Assembly (NCBI GenBank): GCA_934662565.1
Contig: CAKUKI010000001.1
Span: 248,001 to 312,000, forward strand
Direction: 5' to 3'
Source of the DNA: an uncultured Elusimicrobiales bacterium
GTDB lineage: Bacteria > Elusimicrobiota > Elusimicrobia > Elusimicrobiales > Elusimicrobiaceae
DNA: 64,000 nt
Of the stretch, positions 52,260 through 61,191 are shown piece by piece. A model generated the notes under the pieces. That model saw only the letters and a list, made by a program, of their open reading frames with translations. It was not told the DNA's origin and did no database searches. A program made the position numbers and the translations under genes. How positions within the stretch are numbered: position 1 is the first letter of the stretch; every line of letters starts with the position of its first letter.

Positions 52260-53981
52260 ATGAAATTATCCAATTATTACATTCCCACCTTAAAAGAGGC
52301 TCCCAAAGATGCCGATAACTTATCGGCTAAACTGATGATTCGCGCCGGACTGGTGCGCAAACTGGGCAGTGGCCTGTATGAATGGCTGCCGCTGGGGTTC
52401 AAAGTGCTTAAAAAAGTAGAGCAAATCATCCGTGAAGAAATGGACCGCGCCGGAGCGAACGAAATTTGGCTCCCCATTATCCAACCCAAAGAACTTTGGG
52501 AAGAAAGCGGCCGCTGGGCCCACTTTGGGGACCAGTTATTAAAACTGGAAGACCGCAAAGGGGCGGGGTTTTGCGTTTCCCCCACCGCCGAAGAAGAAGT
52601 GACCGATTTGGTACGCAAGGATATTTCTTCCTACAAACAACTGCCCAAATGCCTGTACCAGTTCGGCACCAAATTCCGTGACGAAATCCGCCCCCGCTTT
52701 GGGGTCATGCGCTCGCGCGAATTTTATATGAAAGACGCCTACTCCTTTGCCGCCAATGATGCACAGGCCGACGATTGGTACCAACGCATGTATGATGCGT
52801 ACCAACGCATTTTTAAGCGCTGCGGTTTCAAATTCAAAGCGGTGGAAGCCGATACCGGCGCTATCGGTGGGAATTTTTCGCACGAATTTATGGTGCTGGC
52901 CGCCAATGGCGAAGATGCCATTGCCGATAGCGACTGCGGTTATGCCGCCAATACGGAAAAAGCCGCCGTACAATGCCCGCAATTTCCCGCATTGAACGAG
53001 GCCGAACTCAAACCCATGCAAAAGGCAGACACCCCCAAAGCCTACACGGTGGAAGACGTGGCCGCTATGCTTAAAGTGCCTACGTCCAAGCTCATTAAAC
53101 TGCTCCTTTTTATGGCAGACGGCAAACCCGTGGTGGCGTTGGTACGCGGGGACCACGAACTCAACGAAGCCAAATTCCGCGCGTTTTTGAAATGCGAAGA
53201 ATTATTAAAAGCCGACGAAGAAACCTATACCCGCGTGACGGGCTCTTTTGTGGGCTTTGCGGGCGCGCAGGGACTCAAGGAAAAACACCCCGAACTGCCG
53301 ATTTATGCCGATAACTATGTAAAAGGCGTGGTCAACGGTGTTTCCGGCGGGAACGAAAAAGATGTTCACATGCTTAACGTCACCCCCCTGCGCGATATTC
53401 AGGTGGATGCCTATGCGGATTTGAAAGTAGCCAGCGAAGGCGACTGCTGCCCGCACTGCGGTAAACCGTTTACGTTTACGCGCGGGATTGAAGTGGGGCA
53501 CGTTTTCAAACTGGGCACCAAATACTCCAAAGCCATGAACGCTAACTTTTTGGACGAAAACCAAAAAGCCCAACCTATGATTATGGGTTGCTACGGCATT
53601 GGCGTAGGCCGCGTGGTGGCCGCCGCCATTGAACAATCCCACGACGATAACGGCATTATTTGGCCCGCGCCGTTGGCTCCGTTTGATGTGTGCTTGGTGG
53701 CGATTGATTACGACTCCAACCCGGAGGTTAAAAAACACGCGGACGAAATTACCGCCGCGCTGGAAGCCAAAGGCATTAGCGTATTGTTAGACGACCGCGA
53801 CGAACGCGCCGGCATTAAATTCAAAGATGCGGATTTGATTGGTATTCCGCACCGTTTGGTAGTCAGCAGCCGCAGTGTAAAAGACGGCCAATGCGAATAC
53901 AAACCCCGCACCGCCAAAGAGTCCGAACGCTGGAATCTGACGGACGCGGTGGAAAAACTCTCCGCCGCCGCTGGCAAATAA
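52260..53981 (+). CDS. proS: Prolyl-tRNA synthetase (bacterial type, with editing domain)
   Basis: Class II synthetase charging tRNA-Pro. 573 residues. Seen: motif 1 region GLYEWLPLGFKVLKKVEQIIREEMDRAGANEIWLP, motif 2 FGTKFRDEIRPRFGVMRSREFYMKDAYSF, a YbaK-like insertion (about 230-385) for mischarged alanine, and motif 3 MGCYGIGVGRVVAAAIEQSHDD. An AAGGAAA ribosome site is present. Last gene of the long plus-strand operon. Confidence 0.97.
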   Translation: MKLSNYYIPTLKEAPKDADNLSAKLMIRAGLVRKLGSGLYEWLPLGFKVLKKVEQIIREEMDRAGANEIWLPIIQPKELWEESGRWAHFGDQLLKLEDRKGAGFCVSPTAEEEVTDLVRKDISSYKQLPKCLYQFGTKFRDEIRPRFGVMRSREFYMKDAYSFAANDAQADDWYQRMYDAYQRIFKRCGFKFKAVEADTGAIGGNFSHEFMVLAANGEDAIADSDCGYAANTEKAAVQCPQFPALNEAELKPMQKADTPKAYTVEDVAAMLKVPTSKLIKLLLFMADGKPVVALVRGDHELNEAKFRAFLKCEELLKADEETYTRVTGSFVGFAGAQGLKEKHPELPIYADNYVKGVVNGVSGGNEKDVHMLNVTPLRDIQVDAYADLKVASEGDCCPHCGKPFTFTRGIEVGHVFKLGTKYSKAMNANFLDENQKAQPMIMGCYGIGVGRVVAAAIEQSHDDNGIIWPAPLAPFDVCLVAIDYDSNPEVKKHADEITAALEAKGISVLLDDRDERAGIKFKDADLIGIPHRLVVSSRSVKDGQCEYKPRTAKESERWNLTDAVEKLSAAAGK

Positions 53982-54002
53982 AGCCGGACGGACCGATTCA
54001 TA

Positions 54003-54037
54003 AAAACCCCCAGCATAAAAATACGCTGGGGTTTTTT
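54003..54037. terminator. Bidirectional terminator
   Basis: A-run, CCCCAGC/GCTGGGG stem, T-run, between proS (plus) and the beta-barrel gene (minus). Confidence 0.88.
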
Positions 54038-54067
54038 ATTATCAGCAGACTCAATATTTTTGTTTGT

Positions 54068-54898
54068 TTAGAACCGCATTCCCATACGGAAAAACACGTT
54101 ATGGAATTGCAGGTTTTTGTCTTTGTTAAAGTCGGACAGGTGCTTATCGCTAATAAACGCATACGCATAGCGGTATTCTAATCCGGCAAACAAAGTGGAC
54201 GTAATATCATACTGTACGCCTAACCCCGCATACAGGGAAGCCCCCCATTTATCTTTACTGGTGGAAGCGTCCTTGGCATCCGTTTTCAGCCGCGCGTTCA
54301 TCATACCGGCCCCAAACGGGATATACACCCGCCAGTTGCTCCAAGCGTTTAAGTTTAACTTACCGGCTAACGCAATATTATGCGCACGGAAACGGTGGAA
54401 GCTGACTCTGTCGGCGCCGGAGCCGTAGTGGCGGCCGTCCGGATTCAAAAACATATAGTCAATCCCAATCCCCATGTACGGGCACGGGTTCCACAAAATG
54501 TTTGCGCCCATGGCTTGCCCCATTTTGGCGTATTTATGTCCGCCTGTTGCTTTGTTGCTGGAATAACTGCCGCCGTACGTCAAAGAAACTTCCATATCGT
54601 AGGAATTGGCTACGGCCGAGCGGCTGGGGTCGTAAGTGGCGTACATTACGTCCCCTTGGTTTTGACCGTTTACCGTGGTGGACGCCACGCCGTAATCCAT
54701 GGTGCCGTATTTGTCCTTTTCCTGCATACCGTATACGTTGGTGGTCACGGTGGTATCCATGGAGCGGCGGACCGATTCCACTTTGGCATCAGCCGCTTTT
54801 ACGGCCGCGCTTTTGGTTGGTTGCACAGCCGCGTGTTGGGCAAAAACCGCGGCACTGCCCAAGACCCATAAAGCCGCGGCAAATAATACTTTCTTCAT
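54068..54898 (-). CDS. Outer-membrane beta-barrel protein (OmpA-like barrel)
   Basis: 276 residues. Signal peptide 1-20 (cut after VFA), a charged spacer (about 25-60), then strands such as YDMEVSLTYGGSYSS, MGIGIDYMFLNPD, WRVYIPFGAGMMNARL, WGASLYAGLGVQYDI and LFAGLEYRYAYAF, ending in MGMRF with the C-terminal Phe expected for assembly by BamA. The repeat of short strands with glycine turns fits an eight-stranded barrel. Function unknown; ribosome site GAGGGGG. Confidence 0.85.
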   Translation of the reverse strand: MKKVLFAAALWVLGSAAVFAQHAAVQPTKSAAVKAADAKVESVRRSMDTTVTTNVYGMQEKDKYGTMDYGVASTTVNGQNQGDVMYATYDPSRSAVANSYDMEVSLTYGGSYSSNKATGGHKYAKMGQAMGANILWNPCPYMGIGIDYMFLNPDGRHYGSGADRVSFHRFRAHNIALAGKLNLNAWSNWRVYIPFGAGMMNARLKTDAKDASTSKDKWGASLYAGLGVQYDITSTLFAGLEYRYAYAFISDKHLSDFNKDKNLQFHNVFFRMGMRF

Positions 54899-55033
54899 TT
54901 TTTACCCCCTCATTTAGTAATTTCTTTATACTGTACTACCCCCCTATCATAAAACTTAACACCCCATCCGGCAACTTAAAAAAGTAATTAGAACGCATTT
55001 TTTATAAGGGTAAAACACAACACGCATTTTTTT

Positions 55034-55052
55034 GCGACAGTAGAGTTGTCGC
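55034..55052 (+). repeat. GCGACA inverted repeat, second copy
   Basis: GCGACA - 7 bases - TGTCGC, 38 bases before the PD-(D/E)XK gene start. Nearly identical (in opposite orientation) to the repeat at 45226-45243. Confidence 0.75.
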
Positions 55053-55090
55053 CCGAAAATGCTAGGATGTATTTATTTACAGGAGGAAAT

Positions 55091-56107
55091 ATGCAACCAA
55101 ACTTATTTCAATGTGCCACCAAAGAACTGACGCAAGACGGTTTTTTGACATGGCTTTTGCTATGGGCAGACCCGCAAAACCAACAAAACGATAAAAATTT
55201 ACACGAGGCTGCTTGCGCCTTTGTTAAATTTCTTATCCACAAACAAACCCAAGTGCCGGACGCGATTACCGCTATTACGGCCGGCAAAAAAGGGGTGCTT
55301 CCGCAGGGTGATAAACTGCCGAATGTGGATGTGTGGGCCCTAGTTAATAATAAATTTTTAATTATTATTGAAGACAAAACCGCCACCGGCCCCCACAACA
55401 ACCAACTGGCGCGCTATAAAAAACAGGCCGAAAAAATCTGCCGGAAAAACAACTATATTCCGGTTTTTATTTATCTGAAAACAGGCCCCGTTTCCCGTAC
55501 GGATTTGCTAAATATAGAAAAAAAAGAAGGCTATTCCACCGTGGTAAGAGCGGAACTGTTGCAATTATGGGCTAAAAACACCGTAAAAAACAGTATTTTT
55601 ACCGATTTTTACCAGTATCTCACCCATTTAGAGGCAGAAGAAAAGTTATACGAAACCTTGCCCCTAAAAGATTGGAGTAGCGCCCAGTGGATTGGTTTTT
55701 ATAAGTTTTTGGAAACGCAAATCCCGAAAGAAACAGCGGGGTGGAATTATGTATCCAACCCGAAAGGCGGCTTTTGGGGCTATTGGTTTACGCTCTATAC
55801 GGCAAAAGATTACGAAGTTTACTTACAAATTGAAGAAAACGCCCTCTGTTTTAAGCTCTATGATGCCACCAAAGCGGGCCAAGAGCATTTTTACCGGACG
55901 TTAATGCAACTAAAAGACCAATACGGCTTGCCGGAAATACAAAAGCCGCAACGTATGCGCTGCGGCACCACCGCCACCGCCGCGCTGATACCCAACTGGT
56001 TGGGAAATGCGGATAAACCGCTTAATCAAGCGCTGGCAGTGGCCAAAATCCAAAAATGTATTACCTTATTACAAGCGTACCTAACTGCTGTCCAAAACGG
56101 CATTTAA
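55091..56107 (+). CDS. Orphan PD-(D/E)XK nuclease-superfamily protein
   Basis: 338 residues. Core: NVDVWALVNNKFLIIIEDKTATGPHNNQLARYKKQAE (about 76-112), with the Asp, then I-E-D-K and the following Gln typical of PD-(D/E)XK proteins of the PDDEXK_4 group. The N-terminus NLFQCATKELTQDGFLTWLLLWAD is also common in that group. The start at 55091 has a perfect AGGAGG ribosome site. Such proteins are often found near defence or mobile genes, but none is adjacent here. Catalytic role and target are unknown. Confidence 0.85.
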   Translation: MQPNLFQCATKELTQDGFLTWLLLWADPQNQQNDKNLHEAACAFVKFLIHKQTQVPDAITAITAGKKGVLPQGDKLPNVDVWALVNNKFLIIIEDKTATGPHNNQLARYKKQAEKICRKNNYIPVFIYLKTGPVSRTDLLNIEKKEGYSTVVRAELLQLWAKNTVKNSIFTDFYQYLTHLEAEEKLYETLPLKDWSSAQWIGFYKFLETQIPKETAGWNYVSNPKGGFWGYWFTLYTAKDYEVYLQIEENALCFKLYDATKAGQEHFYRTLMQLKDQYGLPEIQKPQRMRCGTTATAALIPNWLGNADKPLNQALAVAKIQKCITLLQAYLTAVQNGI

Positions 56108-56139
56108 CGCAAGAACAACAAAACCCTCCTATGGGACAC

Positions 56140-56173
56140 AAAAAGCCGCCCCTTTAACTGGGGGCGGCTTTTT
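56140..56173. terminator. Bidirectional terminator
   Basis: AAAAAGCCGCCCC/GGGGCGGCTTTTT, 13-bp stem with an eight-base loop, between the nuclease-like gene and jag. Confidence 0.94.
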
Positions 56174-56205
56174 ATTCTTTTTATTAAAAATACTTTATAA
56201 CTTGG

Positions 56206-57666
56206 CTATTTGTTTTCCGGCCCTTGCTGGACGGAATCAAACAACGGGCCGCAATCCGCACAGCACCCGCAAGCCGGATTGGCTTTTTCGGCGGGTTCTT
56301 GCGCCGCAGCTTGCACGACCTCTTGCGGTTGAGCCGCTACGGTTTGCGCGGTTTCTTGTGCGGGCGTTTCGGCAGTCTGCGCGATGGCCGCTACAGTTTC
56401 CGCAGCCGGAGCCGTTTGCTCGGCGGTCGCCGTTTCGCAAGCACAGGCTTGGCAAGCGCACTCCACATGCACCACCGGTTGGCTGGATACTGGTTGTTGG
56501 GCATAGCAAGGGGTTTCGGCAAAGACCTGTTGTTGGGCAGACACATTTTGCACGCCGAGCGTCGGTTCCGTTTCCACCACGGCAGCAGAATCTTGCGCGG
56601 CGGTAGCTTCCGGTGCCGCAACGGTTTCTTGCGCGGCAGACGGAGTTTCGGTCATTTGCGCGGTTTCTTGCGCCGGTGCCGTTTGTTGGGCCGTGGTTTC
56701 TGCGGGCATTTCGGCCGCTGGCACGGGGGCCGCTACGGTTTCAGCCGCCGGAGTTTGCGCTTGAGTAGCCGCGCCGTCTGTTTTTTTGGCGCGCAACGTC
56801 ACTTTACGCCATTTGCCTTCCCCTTCGGAGGCCGTTTCTACCGTGGTATGGCCTTCTAAAGCGCGGTGAATGTAGCGGCGCAATTGGGCGCTCATGGGGC
56901 GGAAGCGGTAAATGGACATTCCACCTTCCACCGCGGCCACACCGCGGGCAATTTCCGCATTGATTTTATCTTCCGTCTTGCGCCAGTAGTTTTGCGTATC
57001 CGTAATGACGGAAATCGGCTTATCAAAATGGCGGCTCAACGCCAGCGTGCATAAGTATTGGATAGATTCCAGCGTTTTGCCTTCTTTGCCAATCACAATG
57101 GCCGGATGGTCACAATCAAACGTCAGCAAAATGCGCTGTTGTTGTTCGTCCCACCATACATTTAAGTTTTCCGCCTTTACGCCCATGTGGGTTAAAATGT
57201 CATTTAAGTATTGTTTAGCCTCTTGCATGGGCGCTTTTAAGGCTTCCGGAATGGGCGCATTTTGGATGCGTTCACACGGCAATAATTGCGCCTCGTTGGC
57301 TTTGGGAGCTTTTTCGCGCGCTTCAAAGCGGGGGGCGCGGTCAAACTTGCGTCCGCGGCGGCGGTTATCGCGGCGGTCCTCGTTAAACGCCTCGTGGTTG
57401 CGGCGTTTGTTGTTGGCGCGGCCATGGGAGCCGGAGCGTTTTTTGCGGGGGACGTCCATATAAATCTGCGCGTCTAATTCCGCCGCGCTCCAGCGTTTCT
57501 GGCGGATTTCCACCACCGCGGGTTTGGAACCGAACCCCAAAAAACCTTTTTTAGGGTGTTCCAAAACGGTCACTTCCACTTGGTCACGTCTTAAACCTAA
57601 ATCTTTTAATCCCTGCGCAATGGCAGAGGATACATCTTTAGCTTGCACTTTCACTTTTGTAGGCAT
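56206..57666 (-). CDS. jag: RNA-binding protein Jag/KhpB with long Ala-rich, Cys-tipped tail
   Basis: 486 residues, about twice the usual length. Jag_N domain (2-58, VEVTVLEHPKKGFLGFGSKPAVVEIRQ), a strongly basic linker (70-112), KH domain (about 155-225 with VIGKEGKTLESIQ), R3H domain (about 240-290 with FRPMSAQLRRYIHRALEG), then ~190 residues rich in Ala, Glu, Thr, Gln and Pro. The tail holds two Cys clusters: C403, C405, C408, C410 and C466, C468, C469, C472, which could bind metal. Jag binds RNA and affects cell wall and division. It follows yidC, the standard neighbour. Confidence 0.93.
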   Translation of the reverse strand: MPTKVKVQAKDVSSAIAQGLKDLGLRRDQVEVTVLEHPKKGFLGFGSKPAVVEIRQKRWSAAELDAQIYMDVPRKKRSGSHGRANNKRRNHEAFNEDRRDNRRRGRKFDRAPRFEAREKAPKANEAQLLPCERIQNAPIPEALKAPMQEAKQYLNDILTHMGVKAENLNVWWDEQQQRILLTFDCDHPAIVIGKEGKTLESIQYLCTLALSRHFDKPISVITDTQNYWRKTEDKINAEIARGVAAVEGGMSIYRFRPMSAQLRRYIHRALEGHTTVETASEGEGKWRKVTLRAKKTDGAATQAQTPAAETVAAPVPAAEMPAETTAQQTAPAQETAQMTETPSAAQETVAAPEATAAQDSAAVVETEPTLGVQNVSAQQQVFAETPCYAQQPVSSQPVVHVECACQACACETATAEQTAPAAETVAAIAQTAETPAQETAQTVAAQPQEVVQAAAQEPAEKANPACGCCADCGPLFDSVQQGPENK

Positions 57667-57680
57667 ACTAGGTAAACTCC

Positions 57681-59324
57681 TTATTTATTAGCGGCAACTT
57701 GTTTGTTGACGACGGTTTGAATTCCAAAGCTGATTAAACTGTTAGTCAGCCAGTATAACACCAATCCGGACGGGAAATTCATAAATAATAACGTAAAAAT
57801 AAGCGGCATATACTTAAACATAGCAGCTTGGGACGGGTCCGTTCCGGGCGGTAAATTTCCTTTTTGCTGGAAGAACATTACCGCACCCATCAAAATAGGC
57901 AACACATAGTACGGGTCTTTGGAAGACAAGTCGGTAATCCACAGCATAAAACCGGCCCCATGCAACGCCCACGACGTACGAAGCGCGTTATACAAGGCCA
58001 GAAAAATCGGTAATTGAATCAGCATCGGTAAGCAGCCGGAAAGCGGATTGACCCCATGTTTTTTATAGAGGTTGAGCATTTCGCGGTTGAGGGCTTCCGG
58101 ATTGCCTTTGTATTTTTCCTGCAAGCGTTTGGTTTCCGGCCCGATTTTGCGCATTTGCGCCGTGGAGCGCAAAGACATACGGGTCAGCGGGAACATCAAC
58201 ACCTGTAAACAAATGGTTAATAGGATAATGGCCACGCCATAGTTGCCGGTCCAGTTGAAAAATGTTTCCAATATGCGGCGGGCAATTTTGCCGAGCGCAC
58301 CAAAGAAACCAAACTCAATACTGCGGTCCAAATGATACGGCAAGGCCAAGAGTTCTTGGTAATCTTTGGGGCCCATATAAAATTCGCTATTATATTCTTT
58401 TTGGGCTTTGGCTTCTACCGTGACGGCGGGCATTTGAACGGCCATTTGCGGGCCTTTTACTTCGCCCTTGCCAAATAGTCCCCACAGGCGGTCCTTTTCA
58501 CCAATCACATGGCTGGTGGCGGTTAATTCGCCCGAGGTCCAGTTCTGCGGGATAATGACGCTTAAAAAGTAGCGGTTTTGTACGCCGGCCCAAATCCAGT
58601 TAAACTCGTCTTCCGGCGCGTTTTTTTCCTTGGCGCGGGCGGCTTGCGGGCTGTAAACGGCCGGTTTATCGCCTTTGGGTTTTAAGGTTTCCAAGGTGGC
58701 TTTTTTGCGGCCTTGGTATTGCACCAGATAAACGGCTTTGGATTCGCGTTCGTTATCGCCTTCTTCGCTCTTTACGGTACCTAAACCGGGGCCAAAGTTG
58801 AAGGCCCACGGCTCTAATGTAATATCGTGCGCGGTATTGTTGGCAAACGTTAAAGTAAGCGTATGCAAACCGTTTTGCGCAAAGCGGTACGTTTTGGAAA
58901 CGGAAAAGCCGGGCACTATATCCCCGGTAAAAGTAATGGAATCCTGCGTGCGGGCCGTTTCGGCAAAATCCACCGTGGGCAACGTGGCAAAATAACCCTC
59001 GCCGGAAAACGGGGTAATATCTACATCTTCCACCACGTCTTTATAGGTGTATTTTTTAATGCCGGCACCCTTAGAAGAAAAGGTGACGTCCGCATCTTGC
59101 CAGTTAAACGTAATCAGTTCTTCCGGCTTAGAAGGTGCGGCTTTGGCTATTTTGGCAGCGCCCTGCACGGTAGCGGCGGCGCTTTGCGTTTGGTTGACGG
59201 CGCGTTTGAGCTGTTCTTCAGCGGCGGCCTTGGCGGCGCGTTCGCGCGGTAAGACTACAAACTGGTTGTAGCCCGAAATGACCAATAAAAACAACATCAT
59301 GGCCCATAAAAACTGTCTGTTCAT
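57681..59324 (-). CDS. yidC: Membrane protein insertase YidC
   Basis: Inserts and folds inner-membrane proteins, alone or with Sec. 547 residues from the start MNRQFLWAMM, which has an AAGGAG ribosome site; the frame extends 15 codons upstream. First helix (5-22), large periplasmic beta domain (about 60-330) typical of Gram-negative YidC, then five helices with GVAIILLTICLQVLMFPLTRMSLRS, GCLPMLIQLPIFLALYNALR and MKYMPLIFTLLFMNFPSGLVLYWLTN. In the rpmH-rnpA-yidD-yidC-jag order. Confidence 0.98.
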   Translation of the reverse strand: MNRQFLWAMMLFLLVISGYNQFVVLPRERAAKAAAEEQLKRAVNQTQSAAATVQGAAKIAKAAPSKPEELITFNWQDADVTFSSKGAGIKKYTYKDVVEDVDITPFSGEGYFATLPTVDFAETARTQDSITFTGDIVPGFSVSKTYRFAQNGLHTLTLTFANNTAHDITLEPWAFNFGPGLGTVKSEEGDNERESKAVYLVQYQGRKKATLETLKPKGDKPAVYSPQAARAKEKNAPEDEFNWIWAGVQNRYFLSVIIPQNWTSGELTATSHVIGEKDRLWGLFGKGEVKGPQMAVQMPAVTVEAKAQKEYNSEFYMGPKDYQELLALPYHLDRSIEFGFFGALGKIARRILETFFNWTGNYGVAIILLTICLQVLMFPLTRMSLRSTAQMRKIGPETKRLQEKYKGNPEALNREMLNLYKKHGVNPLSGCLPMLIQLPIFLALYNALRTSWALHGAGFMLWITDLSSKDPYYVLPILMGAVMFFQQKGNLPPGTDPSQAAMFKYMPLIFTLLFMNFPSGLVLYWLTNSLISFGIQTVVNKQVAANK

Positions 59325-59402
59325 AAAACTCCTTTTGAAACCTCCGGCAACTGCCGGAACGGCTTTCAAAAGAAAGCACGACTAGGCACGGAAAAATTGT
59401 GT

Positions 59403-59639
59403 TTACGGCACGGGGTCATATCCGCCCGCATGCCAAGGGTGGCATTTAAGCACACGTTTAAGGGCTAAATAGCCCCCCTTAAAAGCGCCGTATTTGATGA
59501 TAGCCTCACGCGCGTATTGGCTGCATGTGGGCCTAAAACGGCACACGCCTCTGGGGCCCAACAGCGGGCGTACCAGCAGCATAAATGCGCTTAATAAAAA
59601 CAGCGCCAATTTTTTGAACAAAAGCGAAAGTTTGTGCAT
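59403..59639 (-). CDS. yidD: Membrane protein insertion efficiency factor YidD
   Basis: 78 residues. The YidD signature is intact: [24 protein letters not shown], then [24 protein letters not shown] with conserved Cys, His and Pro. Peripheral inner-membrane protein helping YidC. It sits between rnpA (17 bases upstream) and yidC. Confidence 0.97.
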   Translation of the reverse strand: MHKLSLLFKKLALFLLSAFMLLVRPLLGPRGVCRFRPTCSQYAREAIIKYGAFKGGYLALKRVLKCHPWHAGGYDPVP

Positions 59640-59656
59640 TTCCCTTCAATAATTCA

Positions 59657-60025
59657 CTACTTGTCTGAAGAGGTTTTTAATAATCCGGCACGCCCGCAAA
59701 GTGCCATAAAGGCACGCTGGACATTCAATAAATCCGTTAAGGTTTCGCTGGAACGCGGGCTGACAATAAGGTCAACACCGGATTGTATTTTTTCCCTGTT
59801 GAGTCTAAAACTTTCTCTTAAAAGCCTTTTGACGCGGTTGCGTACCACCGCGCCGCCCAACTTGCGGCTAACCACCATACCCAAGCGCGTACGCGCCCCT
59901 GAGCATAAAGACGGCCTCCACCAAATTACCATTCCTTCCCCCCGCGCCCGATGGGCGTTGGAGATAATGTCCTTAAAATCCCTTTTAAGGTGCAAGCGGA
60001 ACGGTTTGGGAAGGCCGTACAGCAT
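59657..60025 (-). CDS. rnpA: Ribonuclease P protein component
   Basis: 122 residues. Binds the P RNA and helps cut tRNA precursors. Seen: RLHLKRDFKDI at the start, RLGMVVSRKLGGAVVRNRVKRLLRESFR with the RNR motif. Starts six bases after rpmH. The P RNA gene itself is not in the window. Confidence 0.96.
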   Translation of the reverse strand: MLYGLPKPFRLHLKRDFKDIISNAHRARGEGMVIWWRPSLCSGARTRLGMVVSRKLGGAVVRNRVKRLLRESFRLNREKIQSGVDLIVSPRSSETLTDLLNVQRAFMALCGRAGLLKTSSDK

Positions 60026-60031
60026 AAATTA

Positions 60032-60169
60032 TTAGGCTCTGATAAGCTCGTGGCGGCCTTTGGCACGGCGCGCGCTTAAAACTTTGCGGCCGCCGGCGGT
60101 GGCCATTCTGGCTCTGAAACCGATGTGTTTAGCTCTTCTTCTTTTATTAGGTCTGTAGGTAGGCAACAT
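60032..60169 (-). CDS. rpmH: Ribosomal protein bL34
   Basis: 45 residues, [22 protein letters not shown] then [18 protein letters not shown]: the complete, highly conserved bL34, very basic. The N-terminal KRTYQP of many bacteria reads LPTYRP here. It opens the rpmH-rnpA-yidD-yidC-jag operon. dnaA, often divergent from rpmH, is absent; recO is there instead. Confidence 0.97.
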   Translation of the reverse strand: MLPTYRPNKRRRAKHIGFRARMATAGGRKVLSARRAKGRHELIRA

Positions 60170-60264
60170 ACTCAATCATATACGTTATTTCTGGCCACGG
60201 GGACTGGAAAAAACGTATCTCCCATTATTAATATTAAAATCGTTTCTGCGTGAAACTTACAGAT

Positions 60265-60293
60265 ATTATAGCTTTTCTGCCGTTTCTTTGCAA
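60265..60293 (-). promoter_or_regulatory. rpmH operon promoter
   Basis: Minus-strand TTGCAA (60288-60293), 17-base spacer, perfect TATAAT (60265-60270); leader of about 90 bases. Confidence 0.8.
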
Positions 60294-60401
60294 AACTTTT
60301 CAGGGCGGCAAATGCACCCATATATTTATTATCCTAAATTATGCGGGCGCGGGCAAGTGTTTTTTTATTTTCCCCTTAACTGGAACGCACCGCGGCAAAT
60401 T

Positions 60402-60410
60402 TGCTATATT
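60402..60410 (+). promoter_or_regulatory. recO promoter (leaderless)
   Basis: TGC-TATATT extended -10 ending nine bases before the recO ATG. Confidence 0.5.
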
Positions 60411-60419
60411 TTTTATTAT

Positions 60420-61130
60420 ATGGTTTTTACAGATGACGCCATTGTGCTTTTCCGCCAGCCGTTCCGCGAGGCCGACCGCGTTGTTTCCCTTTACACGCGG
60501 GAACACGGCCGCGTGAACGTGCGCTTCCCCAGTGTGTGCAAGCCGCTGGGAAAATTAAAAGCGTTAAGCGAGCCTTTTTCATGCGGGGCGTACCGTATTT
60601 ATGTGCGGCGCGGCGGCGTGATGGGCACGGTGACAGGCGGCAAAATCCGCTCCGTTTTTCCTCACGTCCGTACGGACTTAAAACGCCAAACCTTGGCCCT
60701 GCATTTTTGCGAATTAATTTTGCGCCTGACTCCGGCCCACCAACCGAGTGAAGAAAAATTTGAGCTTTTACTAAAAAGTTTAACGGAACTGGAATACGGA
60801 GAGCCGAATACCGCTTTTGCGGCGGCGTTTACCTTGCGGCTCATGCGGGCGGCGGGGTTCGGGTTGGAAAAACCTGTTTTGCAAATTACGCCGGAATTTT
60901 GGCGGCGTATGCACGAGGACGAACTTTCCAGCCTGCGCTTTGAAGACCCGCAAGATTTACTGTCCCTTTCCAAATGCAACAGCGTTTGCCGGCGGTTTTT
61001 GAGCTTGTATTTAACGTATCCGCTCCACACCGCGCAAAGTTTTGCGTTGGACGAAGAAACCCTCTCTTTTTATACGCAAGCGGACGAAGCCTTACAAGAA
61101 GCCTTGCCCGATTTAGTACCCGCCCATTAA
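60420..61130 (+). CDS. recO: DNA repair protein RecO
   Basis: 236 residues. N-terminal OB fold (FTDDAIVLFRQPFREADRVVSLYTREHGRVNVRFPSV) matching RecO's 'd-A-I-V-L-r-x-r-x-y-x-E-x-D-x-I-v-t-l-f-T-x-x-x-G' start, then a helical domain with ELILRLTPAHQPSEEKFELLLKSL. A zinc-finger is not seen, as in many RecO. RecO loads RecA at gaps with RecR. The ATG at 60420 has no ribosome site and an extended -10 just before it; a longer frame to 60288 would start within the promoter area. Confidence 0.88.
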   Translation: MVFTDDAIVLFRQPFREADRVVSLYTREHGRVNVRFPSVCKPLGKLKALSEPFSCGAYRIYVRRGGVMGTVTGGKIRSVFPHVRTDLKRQTLALHFCELILRLTPAHQPSEEKFELLLKSLTELEYGEPNTAFAAAFTLRLMRAAGFGLEKPVLQITPEFWRRMHEDELSSLRFEDPQDLLSLSKCNSVCRRFLSLYLTYPLHTAQSFALDEETLSFYTQADEALQEALPDLVPAH

Positions 61131-61163
61131 TTTTTGCTATATAACGTTCCGCCACAGTGCCAT

Positions 61164-61190
61164 AAAAAAAGCCCGTCAAGCGGGCCCTTT
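61164..61190. terminator. Bidirectional terminator
   Basis: A-run, GCCCG/CGGGC stem with five-base loop, T-run; between recO (plus) and the HAD gene (minus). Confidence 0.85.
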
Positions 61191-61191
61191 T

